DNA from: Prosthecomicrobium pneumaticum | Lineage (GTDB): Bacteria; Pseudomonadota; Alphaproteobacteria; Rhizobiales; Kaistiaceae | Assembly: GCF_014199915.1 (NCBI RefSeq) | Contig: NZ_JACHOO010000005.1 | Location: 1 to 64,000, forward strand | Direction: 5' to 3' | Length of the DNA: 64,000 nt | Shown here: positions 52,102 to 60,502 of the stretch, one piece after another | Position numbering within the stretch: the stretch's first letter is position 1 | Layout of the letters: each line of letters opens with the position of its first letter | The notes under the pieces: generated by a model | Databases searched by the model: none | Seen by the model: only the letters and a program-made list of their open reading frames with translations | What the model was told of the DNA's origin: nothing | Program-made: the position numbers and the translations under genes

Positions 52102-53363
52102 ACGAGGAGCCCCCACGCCTTGAGGAAGAAATCGTCGGTGCCGAAATTGCCCGATTTGAGGGCGAGCGCCACCGGCCGGTCGTCGCCGAGGCTCAGCGTC
52201 CACGGCACGCCGGGATCGATCTCCGGGCCGATCGCGAGCGCCGGCACGCCGAGCGCCTGGACGACCGCGCCCGAGGTCTCGCCACCGGCGACGAGGAAAC
52301 GGGTGTAGCCCTTCTCCCGGAGCCGGGTCGCGACCTCGGCGAAGAGGTGCTCGACGAGCGCGCCGGCGCGCTCGACGCCGAGCGCGGCCTGCGCCTTCGC
52401 GACCGCCTCCGGCGTATCGCTCGCATAGGCGAGCGCCGGCCCATCGCCCGCCGCCGCGATGAAGGCGAGCACGGTCTCGGCCGTCTCGCGGCCCTCGGCG
52501 ATGGCGAGCGGCTCGATCTTCAGGGCCGGCAGGCCGGCGGCGATCGCCGCCGCCACCTGGCGCCGTGTCGCGGCCGAGCAGGACCCGGCGAGGATCACCG
52601 GGCGGCCGGCCGGTGCCTCGAGCTTCGCGGGGCCGGTTCGGCCCTCGATCAGGCCGGCGCGGCGGAAGTTCTCCGGCAGGCCGATCGCGATGCCCGACCC
52701 GCCGGTGACGAGCGCCATCTCCGCGGCTGCGGCACCGATCGCCCGCAGATCGTCGTCCTCGATGGCGTCGACGATCATCAGGCGCGGACCTTCCGCGACG
52801 GCGGCCGCGAAGGCGGCGCGGATCCCCTCGGCGCCCTTCGCCACCACCTCGCGCGGCACGAGACCAACGGGCAGCCGCGTCTGCGCCTGCAGCACGCGCA
52901 CCAGATTGGCGTCGCGCATCGGCGTCAGCGGGTGGTCCTTCATCGGGCTGTCGGAGAGCAGCTGGTCGCCGACGAAGAGATGGCCGCGATAGACGGTGCG
53001 CTTGTTGGCCGGGAAGGCGGGACAGGCGATCGACAGCGGCACGCCGAGGAAATCCATCAGCGCCTCGGCGACCGGACCGATATTGCCCTTCTCGGTCGAA
53101 TCGAAGGTCGAGCAATATTTGAAGATCAGCTGGCGGGCACCGGCCTCGCGCAGCGCCCGCGCCGCCTCGAGCGACAGCGCGACCGCCTCGGCGGCCGGAA
53201 TGGTGCGCGATTTGAGGGCGACCACCACCGCCTCGGCGTCGCCGAGATCGAAGCCGGGCGGCGGCGTGCCGACCACCTGCACGGTCTTCATGCCTTCGCG
53301 CGCGAGCATCAAGGCGAGGTCGGTGGCGCCGGTCAGATCGTCGGCGATCGCGCCCAAGAGCAT
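52098..53363 (-). CDS. otnK: 3-oxo-tetronate kinase (DUF1537 four-carbon acid sugar kinase)
   Basis: 421 residues. N-terminal sugar-binding domain: MLLGAIADDLTGATDLALML, FKYCSTFDSTEKGNIGPVAE and PAFPANKRTVYRGHLFVG. C-terminal nucleotide-binding domain: ILAGSCSAATRRQVAAAIA, FLVAGGETSGAVVQALGV and LALKSGNFGTDDFFLKA. All are hallmarks of the OtnK group of DUF1537 kinases, which phosphorylate 3-oxo-tetronate at O4. GGAGGACAGA precedes the ATG. Divergent from ltnD across a region with two LacI-type sites. Confidence 0.93.
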   Translation of the reverse strand: MLLGAIADDLTGATDLALMLAREGMKTVQVVGTPPPGFDLGDAEAVVVALKSRTIPAAEAVALSLEAARALREAGARQLIFKYCSTFDSTEKGNIGPVAEALMDFLGVPLSIACPAFPANKRTVYRGHLFVGDQLLSDSPMKDHPLTPMRDANLVRVLQAQTRLPVGLVPREVVAKGAEGIRAAFAAAVAEGPRLMIVDAIEDDDLRAIGAAAAEMALVTGGSGIAIGLPENFRRAGLIEGRTGPAKLEAPAGRPVILAGSCSAATRRQVAAAIAAGLPALKIEPLAIAEGRETAETVLAFIAAAGDGPALAYASDTPEAVAKAQAALGVERAGALVEHLFAEVATRLREKGYTRFLVAGGETSGAVVQALGVPALAIGPEIDPGVPWTLSLGDDRPVALALKSGNFGTDDFFLKAWGLLV

Positions 53364-53505
53364 TCTGTCCTCCTTCGCGGAAGGGAGCCGGACCCGCGGC
53401 CCACCCGCCGGAATTTCCGCGGTCTCGCACGGCTCGCATGGCGTTCGGCCCGCCGCAGCGGCGCCGGACGCCTGCGCGGGTTCGCGGTCGCCTCGCAATC
53501 CGGGT

Positions 53506-53520
53506 ATGACAGCGCTAACA
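53506..53520. promoter_or_regulatory. LacI-type half-conserved operator
   Basis: ATGACAGCGCTAACA, the left half of which (ATGACAGCGCT) is identical to the perfect site at 53561-53576. It lies in the otnK-ltnD divergent promoter region. Centre-to-centre spacing to the other site is about 55 bp, close to five helical turns. Confidence 0.5.
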
Positions 53521-53560
53521 CATTGCCGTTGCGGAGCGCCAGAGGGCATGCGAGAAAAGC

Positions 53561-53576
53561 ATGACAGCGCTGTCAT
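53561..53576. promoter_or_regulatory. LacI-type operator, perfect palindrome
   Basis: ATGACAGCGCTGTCAT, a perfect 16-bp palindrome with central CG-containing GCGC, fitting the LacI-family pattern. It ends 19 bp upstream of the ltnD start. It differs from the GAGAACGTTCTC sites of the upstream operon, so another regulator, not seen in this window, should bind here. Confidence 0.65.
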
Positions 53577-53595
53577 TCACAAAGGATCGTCCGTC

Positions 53596-54522
53596 ATGGC
53601 CTCCCCACTCGATGTCGCGGTGATCGGATTGGGCTCGATGGGCCTCGGCATGGCGCTGTCGCTCGTCCGCGCCGGCCACCGCGTCGCCGGCTGCGACATC
53701 GCCGAACCGGGTCGCGCCGCGCTCGCCGCCGCCGGCGGCCACGCCGCCGCGACGCCCGCCGAGGCCGCGCGCGGGGCGAGCGCCGCGCTCGTCGTCGTCG
53801 TCAATGCCGCGCAGACCGAGGCGGTGCTGTTCGGCCCCGAAGGGGCGGCCGCGACGCTCGCGCCCGGCGCGCTGATCGTCTCCTCGGCGACCATGGCGCC
53901 TGCCGATGCCCGCCGCTTCGCCGCGCGGGCGGAGGAGGCGGGCTTCCACTATCTCGACGCGCCGATCAGCGGCGGCGCCGCGAAGGCGGAAGCCGGCGCC
54001 CTCACCGTGATGGCCTCGGGCAGTCCCGCGGCCTTCGAGGCGGCCCGGCCGCTCCTCTCCGCGATCGCCGCCACCGTCCACGAGCTCGGCGGCGAGGCCG
54101 GCATCGGCGCCTCGTTCAAGATCGTCAACCAGCTGCTCGCCGGCGTCCACATCGCCGCCGCCTGCGAGGCGATGGTGTTCGCGAAGAGCCTCGGCCTCGA
54201 TCTCGACCGGGTGTTCGAGGTGATCTCGCAATCCGCCGGCACGAGCTGGATGTTCGAGAACCGCGTGCCGCACATCCTCGAAGGCGACTACCGGCCGAAG
54301 AGCGCGGTCTCGATCTTCACCAAGGATCTCGGCATCGTCTCCGATATCGGCCGCAGCGGCAGCTTCCCGCTGCCGATCGCCGCCTCGGCGCTGCAGCTCT
54401 TCGTCGCCACCGCCGCCGCCGGCATGGCGCGCGACGACGACGCCTCGGTCGCCCGGCTCTATGCTCGCATTGCCGGGCTCGACCTGCCCGGCGAAACGCC
54501 CCCCGGAACGGAGACCCGCTGA
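53596..54522 (+). CDS. ltnD: L-threonate dehydrogenase (LtnD), beta-hydroxyacid dehydrogenase family
   Basis: 308 residues. Rossmann motif IGLGSMGLGMA (10-20), substrate motif DAPISGGAAKAEAGALTVMA near 118-137 and catalytic Lys in GASFKIVNQLLAGVHIAAA. The C-terminal helix contains KDLGIVSD. The family acts on 3-hydroxy acids; the LtnD subgroup oxidises L-threonate to 2-oxo-threonate. The direct overlap with otnI (TGATG) and the nearby otnK/otnC fix the pathway. Confidence 0.88.
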   Translation: MASPLDVAVIGLGSMGLGMALSLVRAGHRVAGCDIAEPGRAALAAAGGHAAATPAEAARGASAALVVVVNAAQTEAVLFGPEGAAATLAPGALIVSSATMAPADARRFAARAEEAGFHYLDAPISGGAAKAEAGALTVMASGSPAAFEAARPLLSAIAATVHELGGEAGIGASFKIVNQLLAGVHIAAACEAMVFAKSLGLDLDRVFEVISQSAGTSWMFENRVPHILEGDYRPKSAVSIFTKDLGIVSDIGRSGSFPLPIAASALQLFVATAAAGMARDDDASVARLYARIAGLDLPGETPPGTETR

Positions 54523-55301
54523 TGCCGCGCTTCGCCGCGAACCTCTCGATGATGTTCAACGAGCACGCCTTCCTCGACCGCTTCGCGGCGGCCGCGGCGG
54601 CGGGCTTCCCGGCCGTCGAATTCCTCTTCCCCTATGATTTCCCGGCCGAGACGGTCGCCGAGCGGGCCGCCGCCGCCGGCATCGAGATCGCGCTCTTCAA
54701 CCTGCCGCCGGGCGACTGGGCGAAGGGGGAACGCGGTCTCGCCGCGCTCGAGGGGCGGAGCGAGGAGTTTCGCGCCGGCGTCGCCACGGCACTGCGCTAT
54801 GCCGAGGCGCTCGGCGTGCCGCGGCTGCACATGATGGCGGGCAATGCCGACCGGCGCGACGCCGCCGCCGCGACGCGCTATCGCGATGCGCTCGCCCATG
54901 CCGCGGACGCCGCCGGAGCGGCCGGGCGCGACCTCGTCATCGAGCCGATCAATCCGCGCGACATGCCGGGCTATTTCCTCAACGATTTCGATTATGCGGC
55001 AGAGCTGATCGGCGAACTCGGCCGCCCCAATCTCAAGCTGCAGTTCGACGTCTACCACCGCCAGGTGATGCGCGGCGATGTGCTGAAGGGGCTCGAGGCG
55101 ATGATGCCGATCATCGGCCACGTCCAGATCGCCTCGGTGCCGAAGCGGAACGAGCCGGGCACCGGCGAACTCGACGATTTTCGCATCTTCGGGACGCTCG
55201 ATGCGCTCGGCTATGCCGGCCATGTCGGCTGCGAATACCGGCCGGCCGGCGAGACCGTCGCCGGGCTCGGCTGGCTCGCCCGCGCCGGGCGGCGCGACTG
55301 A
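54522..55301 (+). CDS. otnI: 2-oxo-tetronate isomerase (hydroxypyruvate isomerase family)
   Basis: 259 residues, xylose-isomerase-like TIM barrel. Start MPRFAANLSMMFNEHAFLDR, then VEFLFPYDF, FNLPPGDWAKGERGLAAL, the metal-site Glu in LVIEPINPRDMPGYFLNDF and HVQIASVPKRNEPGTGELD, with a final Glu in HVGCEYRP. OtnI converts 2-oxo-tetronate (from LtnD or DenD) to 3-oxo-tetronate for the kinase. The ATG shares one base with the ltnD stop. Confidence 0.9.
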   Translation: MPRFAANLSMMFNEHAFLDRFAAAAAAGFPAVEFLFPYDFPAETVAERAAAAGIEIALFNLPPGDWAKGERGLAALEGRSEEFRAGVATALRYAEALGVPRLHMMAGNADRRDAAAATRYRDALAHAADAAGAAGRDLVIEPINPRDMPGYFLNDFDYAAELIGELGRPNLKLQFDVYHRQVMRGDVLKGLEAMMPIIGHVQIASVPKRNEPGTGELDDFRIFGTLDALGYAGHVGCEYRPAGETVAGLGWLARAGRRD

Positions 55302-55375
55302 CCGACGGACGGGCCGGTCTCGCAGCCGGCCCGACCACCGCGTCTCGCGTTGCATTGACGTGCGGTATGTCACTG

Positions 55376-55387
55376 GTGTACCGATCG
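55376..55387. promoter_or_regulatory. Possible GntR site, copy upstream of the GntR gene
   Basis: GTGTACCGATCG, 20 bp upstream of the GntR start. A related sequence GTATACCATCGAT precedes the xanthine-dehydrogenase-type genes (58945-58957). Weak evidence, from similarity of two short sequences only. Confidence 0.3.
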
Positions 55388-55406
55388 GGCGGAGGTGCGC
55401 TTCGCC

Positions 55407-56105
55407 ATGACGCTCGTACGATCGATGGACGGCCCGACGGTCGCGGGCCTCGACGCCGCGCCGCCCGAGGCGAGCCTCGCCGAGTTCGCCTATAACCGCC
55501 TCGTCGAGATGATGCTCGGCGGCGTGCTCGCCGCCGGCGAGGTGCTGCAGGAACGCAAGCTCAGCGAAGCGCTCTCGGTGTCGCGCACTCCTGTGCGCGA
55601 GGCGCTGACCCGGCTCGAAGCGGAATCGCTCGTCGCCCGCCGGCACGGCCGCGTACTCGTCGTCAGCGACATGAGCATCGAGACCTGCGTCAACACGCTC
55701 GACATGCGCCGCACGCTCGAGATGGAAGCGGCGGCGCGGGCGACCGGCCGGATCAGCCGCGGCGAGGCGGCCCGGATCGCCGCCGCGATCGACGCGCTGC
55801 TCGAGACGGCCGAGATCACGCCGACCCATCACTGGGCGGTCGACGAGATGGTGCACGGCAGCATCGCCGAGGCGGCCGGCAATCCGATGGCGACCGCGGC
55901 GATCCGGGATCTGCGCCGGCGCACCCACATCTTCAACACCGCCCGTATCCCGCACCGCCTGCTGCCCGGCGCGTCGGAACATCTCGAACTGCTCGACGCC
56001 GTCTCGGGCGAGGATGCCGAGCGCTCGCGCCGGCTGATGGGCCGCCACATCGACAATGTGAAGAGCGCGATCATCGACTATATTCTCGGCGCGCGCCGCC
56101 CGTGA
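55407..56105 (+). CDS. GntR family transcriptional regulator (FCD domain)
   Basis: 232 residues. The winged helix is AEFAYNRLVEMMLGG, then ERKLSEALSVSRTPVREALT (RTPVREAL is the GntR recognition-helix core). The FCD domain follows: DMRRTLEMEAAARATGR, HHWAVDEMVHGSIAEAAGN and DAERSRRLMGRHIDNV. The ATG has GGAGG 10 nt upstream; a GTG 12 bp earlier sits directly on that site and is less likely. It precedes the MFS/SDR/molybdoenzyme genes and may control them. Confidence 0.9.
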   Translation: MTLVRSMDGPTVAGLDAAPPEASLAEFAYNRLVEMMLGGVLAAGEVLQERKLSEALSVSRTPVREALTRLEAESLVARRHGRVLVVSDMSIETCVNTLDMRRTLEMEAAARATGRISRGEAARIAAAIDALLETAEITPTHHWAVDEMVHGSIAEAAGNPMATAAIRDLRRRTHIFNTARIPHRLLPGASEHLELLDAVSGEDAERSRRLMGRHIDNVKSAIIDYILGARRP

Positions 56106-56193
56106 CGCCGTCGTCGATCCTTCGAGCGGCCGCGCTCCGGCGCGCCTGTGGGAGGCGGCCGCTCGTCCGGCCGGGCGGCGGAGACATGCGATC

Positions 56194-57648
56194 GTGACGG
56201 CCGGTCCTTTTTCGGAACCCGCGGGGGATGTCGTCCGGCGCGAGCGGCTGGTGCTGCTCGCCGCCCTGATGACGCTCTTCCTCGCCGCGCTCGAACAGAC
56301 CATCGTCGCGCCGGCCATGGCCGATATCGGCGCCGATCTCGGCGATGCGCACCTGCTCCCCTGGGTGGCGACCGGCTATCTCCTCGCCGTCACGGCGGTG
56401 TCGCCGATCCTCGGCGCGCTCGCCGACATCGTCGGCCGCCGGCCGACCCTCTTCCTCAGCCTCGGTCTGTTCCTCGCCGGCTCGGTGCTCGCCGCGCTCT
56501 CCTTCGACATGATGATGCTGATCGGCGCCCGGATCGTCCAGGGCGCCGGCGCCGGCGGCCTGATCAGCCTTCCCTTCGTCGTCATCGCCGACAAGGTGCC
56601 GGTGACCCGCCGGGCCGCCTACAGCGCCTATGTCTCGACCATGTTCGCGATCGCCACCCTGCTCGGCCCCCCGGGGGGCGGCGTGCTCGCGCAGTATTTC
56701 CACTGGAGCGCGGTGTTCTGGATCAACCTGCCGCTCGGCGGCGCCGCCTTCGTCGCGCTCGCCCTCCATCTCGAGGAAGACCCGACGACCCGGCGGGCGC
56801 GGAAGATCGACTTCACGGGCGCGCTTCTTCTCGTCGTCGCGGCCGGCGCGAGCGTGCTCGCGCTCGACGTCCATGCCGGCCTGATCGCCTTTCCGGTGTC
56901 CGGAACGGGGCTCACCGTCCTCGCCCTTCTCGCCTGGCTCGGCTTCGCGCTCCGCATGGCGACGGCGCGCGCGCCGCTCGTGCCGCTGCAGGTGATGACG
57001 GACCGCACCATCCTGCTCTCCTCGATCGGCCTGATGGCCTGCCAGGGCTCCAACATCGGCCTGTCGCTCTATTTGCCGCTCTATTTCCAGTCGCGCCTCG
57101 GCCTTTCGGCGAGCGAGGCGGGCTTCGCCACGCTCGGCATGCTCGGCGGCATCACGATCGGCGCCTATCTGCCGGCCCGCATGCTCGCCCGCAGCCGCCG
57201 CTATCGCACCCTCACCGTGATCGCCTCCTTCGCCACCCTCCTCGCGAGCCTCCTGCTCGCGCTCGTCTTCGCGCTCGTGCCGACGCTCGGCGCGGTGATC
57301 GTCGCGACGGCGGCGATGGGCTTCGGCATCGGCGTGCTCTATCCGGTGTTCCAGGTCGCGACGCAGAACGCCGCCGGACGCGACAAGGTCGGCGCCGCGG
57401 TCGGCCTCCTGAGCTTCATGCGCGCCGCCGGCGGCAGCATCGGCGTCGCCACCACCGGCACGATCGCGGTGGCGATCGGGCTCACCGGCGAGGCGGCGGG
57501 CCTTGCCGGGCCGCAGGCGAGCGCCTGGCCGCTCGCCCTCGTGCCGGCGGCGATGATGCTCGCCTGCTTCATCGCCATGCTCGCCCTGCCCGACCGCGAA
57601 CTGGGCGACCGCCCGCCCGCGAGCGCCGGACCCGAAGGAGCCGTATGA
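56194..57648 (+). CDS. MFS transporter, DHA2 (EmrB/QacA) family
   Basis: 484 residues with about fourteen helices. Signatures: FLAALEQTIVAPAMADIGAD (motif D1), GALADIVGRRPTLFLSLGLF (motif A) and IVQGAGAGGLISL, ATLLGPPGGGVLAQYFHWSA VFWINLPLG (motif C region). The start is GTG; the nearest upstream ATG runs into a stop. DHA2 members export drugs or metabolites using the proton gradient. Coupled to the following SDR by ATGA. Confidence 0.92.
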   Translation: MTAGPFSEPAGDVVRRERLVLLAALMTLFLAALEQTIVAPAMADIGADLGDAHLLPWVATGYLLAVTAVSPILGALADIVGRRPTLFLSLGLFLAGSVLAALSFDMMMLIGARIVQGAGAGGLISLPFVVIADKVPVTRRAAYSAYVSTMFAIATLLGPPGGGVLAQYFHWSAVFWINLPLGGAAFVALALHLEEDPTTRRARKIDFTGALLLVVAAGASVLALDVHAGLIAFPVSGTGLTVLALLAWLGFALRMATARAPLVPLQVMTDRTILLSSIGLMACQGSNIGLSLYLPLYFQSRLGLSASEAGFATLGMLGGITIGAYLPARMLARSRRYRTLTVIASFATLLASLLLALVFALVPTLGAVIVATAAMGFGIGVLYPVFQVATQNAAGRDKVGAAVGLLSFMRAAGGSIGVATTGTIAVAIGLTGEAAGLAGPQASAWPLALVPAAMMLACFIAMLALPDRELGDRPPASAGPEGAV

Positions 57649-58319
57649 GCACCATCCTGATCGCCGGCGCGAGCCGTGGCATCGGCCGCGAATTCGTCCG
57701 CCAGTTCGTTGCCGCCGGCTGGACCGTGCACGCCACGGCCCGCGACGGCACCGGAGCGGCGGTCCTCGCCGCCGAGGGCGCCCTGCCGCACCGGCTCGAC
57801 ATCACGGACGACGCCTCGATCGCCGCGCTGGCGCAGGAACTCGCCGGCCGGCCGCTCGACGCGGTGATCGCCAATGCCGGCATCAGCGGCGATCTCTCTC
57901 TGCCCCTCGGGGCGGTGAGCGGCGCGGAACTCGCACGGGTGTTCGACACCAATCTCTTCGGCGTGCTCCGCCTCGTCGCCGCGCTGAAGCCGAACCTCCG
58001 CGCCGGCGAGCGCAAGCTCGCGCTCGCCATGTCGAGCCTGATGAGCTCGATCTCGTCGAACGACTGGAGCACGCAATACGCCTATCGCGCCTCGAAGACG
58101 GCGCTCAACGCGGCCTGGCGATCGCTCGCCACCGAATGGCGGCCGGAGGGCATCGCCTGCGTGCTGCTGCGGCCCGGCTTCGTCAAGACCGACATGACCG
58201 GCCATCAGGGCATGGAGGTGGCGGACAGCGTCGCGGGCATGCGCGCCGTGGTCGAGGGGCTCGACCTCTCCGACAGCGGCCGCGTGATCGGCTATGACGG
58301 GCTCGACGTGCCATGGTGA
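57645..58319 (+). CDS. SDR family oxidoreductase
   Basis: 224 residues. Short-type SDR of the C-factor-like group: MSTILIAGASRGIGREFVRQ, VIANAGISGD, active site SSLMSSISSNDWSTQYAYRASK TALN with Ser, Tyr and Lys present. The end DSGRVIGYDGLDVPW replaces the usual C-terminal helix. Coupled to the MFS gene by a 4-nt overlap and followed closely by a degenerate paralogue. Substrate unknown. Confidence 0.88.
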   Translation: MSTILIAGASRGIGREFVRQFVAAGWTVHATARDGTGAAVLAAEGALPHRLDITDDASIAALAQELAGRPLDAVIANAGISGDLSLPLGAVSGAELARVFDTNLFGVLRLVAALKPNLRAGERKLALAMSSLMSSISSNDWSTQYAYRASKTALNAAWRSLATEWRPEGIACVLLRPGFVKTDMTGHQGMEVADSVAGMRAVVEGLDLSDSGRVIGYDGLDVPW

Positions 58320-58330
58320 GGACGGATGCG

Positions 58331-58897
58331 ATGCGGGTGACGATCATCGGCACCGAGAGCGCCCTCGGCGCGGCGCTCGCCGCCGAATACGCCGCGGCCG
58401 GCCATGACGTTCGATCCGTCGCCTGGAGTGACGATGCGACGCCGGAGGCGGTGGCGGCGGCGCTCGGCAACGTGCCGATCGACCGGCTGGTCTTCTGCGA
58501 CGCGATCGATCCGCCCGACCGGACGGCGGAGGCCGTCGGCCGGGCAGAGCTCGGCGCCGCGCTCGCCCGGTTGACCGCCCTGCCCTTCCGTCTCGCGGCG
58601 CTCCTGCGCGGCCAGCTCGCGGCAGGGACAGAACCGCGGCTCGTTCTCGTCAGCCGGCGCTCGGCGACCATGGAGACCGAGGACGGCAGCGGCCGTTATC
58701 TGGAGCGGCCCTTCCGTGCCGCGGCGCACGCGCTCTGGCGCTGTCTGTCCGTCGAATGGGGGCCGGCCGGCATCGCCTGCCGGATCGTCGCGCTCGACGA
58801 CCCGGACGATCGGGCGGCGGTCGCCGCGCTTCCGACGGTGATCGAGGCGGCGTCGGTCGACCTCGTCGACGGAACGGGCGCGCCGCTCGGCTGGTGA
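58331..58897 (+). CDS. Degenerate SDR-like protein lacking catalytic residues
   Basis: 188 residues, Rossmann-like. It aligns with the preceding SDR over its length: IIGTESALGAALAAEYAAAG replaces the glycine-rich loop, and ERPFRAAAHALWRCLSVEWG replaces YRASKTALNAAWRSLATEWR, so the Tyr and Lys become Glu and Arg. The cofactor loop also lacks the full TGxxxGxG. It is probably a catalytically inactive partner, perhaps a heterodimer subunit. Start taken at MRVTII with GAGGA upstream; an ATG at 58313 overlapping the preceding gene is possible. Confidence 0.72.
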   Translation: MRVTIIGTESALGAALAAEYAAAGHDVRSVAWSDDATPEAVAAALGNVPIDRLVFCDAIDPPDRTAEAVGRAELGAALARLTALPFRLAALLRGQLAAGTEPRLVLVSRRSATMETEDGSGRYLERPFRAAAHALWRCLSVEWGPAGIACRIVALDDPDDRAAVAALPTVIEAASVDLVDGTGAPLGW

Positions 58898-58944
58898 ACG
58901 GGGAGAGCGGCGGCGATCCGCCGTTGCGATACGGCGCCTCTTAT

Positions 58945-58957
58945 GTATACCATCGAT
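58945..58957. promoter_or_regulatory. Possible GntR site upstream of molybdoenzyme genes
   Basis: GTATACCATCGAT, resembling the element at 55376-55387 upstream of the GntR gene. It overlaps the first of two possible xdhA starts (58943), which favours the downstream start. Confidence 0.3.
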
Positions 58958-59005
58958 ATTCCAGTGGCGCGCCAAGTCGCGCAGTCTCTCCTTCCGGGCC
59001 GCACG

Positions 59006-60502
59006 ATGGATGTCCGCTCCGCCATCCGCTTCTATCTGAACGGTGATCTCGTCACGCTCGCCGGCTTCCCGCCGCACCGGACCGTGCTCGATTTCCTGCG
59101 GCTCGACCGCCGCCTGACCGGTACCAAGGAGGGCTGCGCGGAAGGCGATTGCGGCGCCTGCACCGTGCTCGTCGGCCGGCTCGACGCCGGCGGCACGCTC
59201 CGCTACCGGCCGATCAATGCCTGCATCGGCCTGCTCGCCGCACTCGACGGCGCCCATCTCGTCACGATCGAACATCTCGCCGGCGCCTCCGGCGGCCTCA
59301 ACCCCGTGCAGCGCGCCATGGTCGCCGAGCACGGCTCGCAATGCGGCTTCTGCACGCCCGGCATCGTCATGGCGCTCGAGGCGCACTGGCTCGGGGACGG
59401 CCCGACCGACGACGGCGCGGTCGATCGCGCGCTGCAGGGCAATCTCTGCCGCTGCACCGGCTATGCCTCGATCGTGCGGGCGGCGCGGGCGGTCGAGAGC
59501 CATGGCGCGCGGCAGGCCGATCCCGTCGAGGCGGGCACCGCGGCCATGGCGGAGAAACTCGCCGCGCTCGCCGATCATGCCCGCGTCGTGATCGCGGCGG
59601 ACGGCGCCCGCGCCGTGATCCCGGCGGACGCCGACGACCTCGCCGCCCTGCTCCTCGAATCGCCCGATGCGATGCTCGTCGCCGGGGCGACGGATGTCGG
59701 CCTCTCGCTCACCAAGGCGCTCGCCACCCTGCCCGACCTTCTGCTGGTCGGCGGGCTGCCCGGCCTGTGTGACGCCACGGTCGACGATGGCGCTGTGAGG
59801 CTCGGCGCGGGGATGACCTATGAGGCGGCGCGGCCGGTGCTCGCCGCGCATTTCCCCACGCTCGGCGCCCTGCTCGACCGGATCGGCGGGCCGCAGGTGC
59901 GCCATGCCGGCACGATCGGCGGCAATATCGGCAATGGCTCGCCGATCGGTGACATGCCACCGACGCTGATCGCCCTCGGCACGACGATCGTGCTGAGACG
60001 GGGCGACGCGCGCCGCACCCTGCCGCTCGACGCGTTCTTCCTCGACTATCGCCGCCAGGACCGCCGTCCGGGCGAGTTCATCGAATCGATCGCCATTCCA
60101 CATCTGGAGCCCGACGCGCGCTTCGCCGCCTACAAGGTGACGAAGCGGCGCGACGAGGACATCTCCGCCGTCATGGCGGCCTTCCGCCTGCGCCTCGACG
60201 GCGAGCGGATCGTCGCGGCGAGGATCGCCTATGGCGGCATGGCGGCGATCCCGAAGCGGGCGCGCGCCGTCGAGGCGGCGCTGATCGGCCGGCCTTTTGT
60301 GCGCGACACGATCGAGGCGGCGATGGCGCGTTATGACGAGGACTTCCGGCCGCTCGACGATTGGCGCGCCTCGGCCGGCTACCGCATGACCGTCGCTCGC
60401 AACCTCCTCCTGCGCTTCTGGCTGGAATCGACCGGCGCACCGGCCCGTCTCTCCGATGCCCACCACGGCCGGGTGCCGATGGCCGAGGTGACCGATGGCT
60501 GA
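59006..60502 (+). CDS. xdhA: Xanthine dehydrogenase-type small subunit (2Fe-2S plus FAD)
   Basis: 498 residues. The plant-type 2Fe-2S domain has Cys44, 49, 52 and 73 (GCAEGDCGACTV). The second 2Fe-2S domain has Cys113, 116, 148 and 150 (QCGFCTPG, NLCRCTGY). The FAD domain (about 190-490) shows AGATDVGLSL and IGGNIGNGSPIGDMPP. This fused layout is that of bacterial XdhA. Start at MDVRSAIRFYLNG fits the family; an ATG at 58943 would add 21 residues. Electrons from the XdhB molybdenum site pass through it to NAD. Confidence 0.92.
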   Translation: MDVRSAIRFYLNGDLVTLAGFPPHRTVLDFLRLDRRLTGTKEGCAEGDCGACTVLVGRLDAGGTLRYRPINACIGLLAALDGAHLVTIEHLAGASGGLNPVQRAMVAEHGSQCGFCTPGIVMALEAHWLGDGPTDDGAVDRALQGNLCRCTGYASIVRAARAVESHGARQADPVEAGTAAMAEKLAALADHARVVIAADGARAVIPADADDLAALLLESPDAMLVAGATDVGLSLTKALATLPDLLLVGGLPGLCDATVDDGAVRLGAGMTYEAARPVLAAHFPTLGALLDRIGGPQVRHAGTIGGNIGNGSPIGDMPPTLIALGTTIVLRRGDARRTLPLDAFFLDYRRQDRRPGEFIESIAIPHLEPDARFAAYKVTKRRDEDISAVMAAFRLRLDGERIVAARIAYGGMAAIPKRARAVEAALIGRPFVRDTIEAAMARYDEDFRPLDDWRASAGYRMTVARNLLLRFWLESTGAPARLSDAHHGRVPMAEVTDG

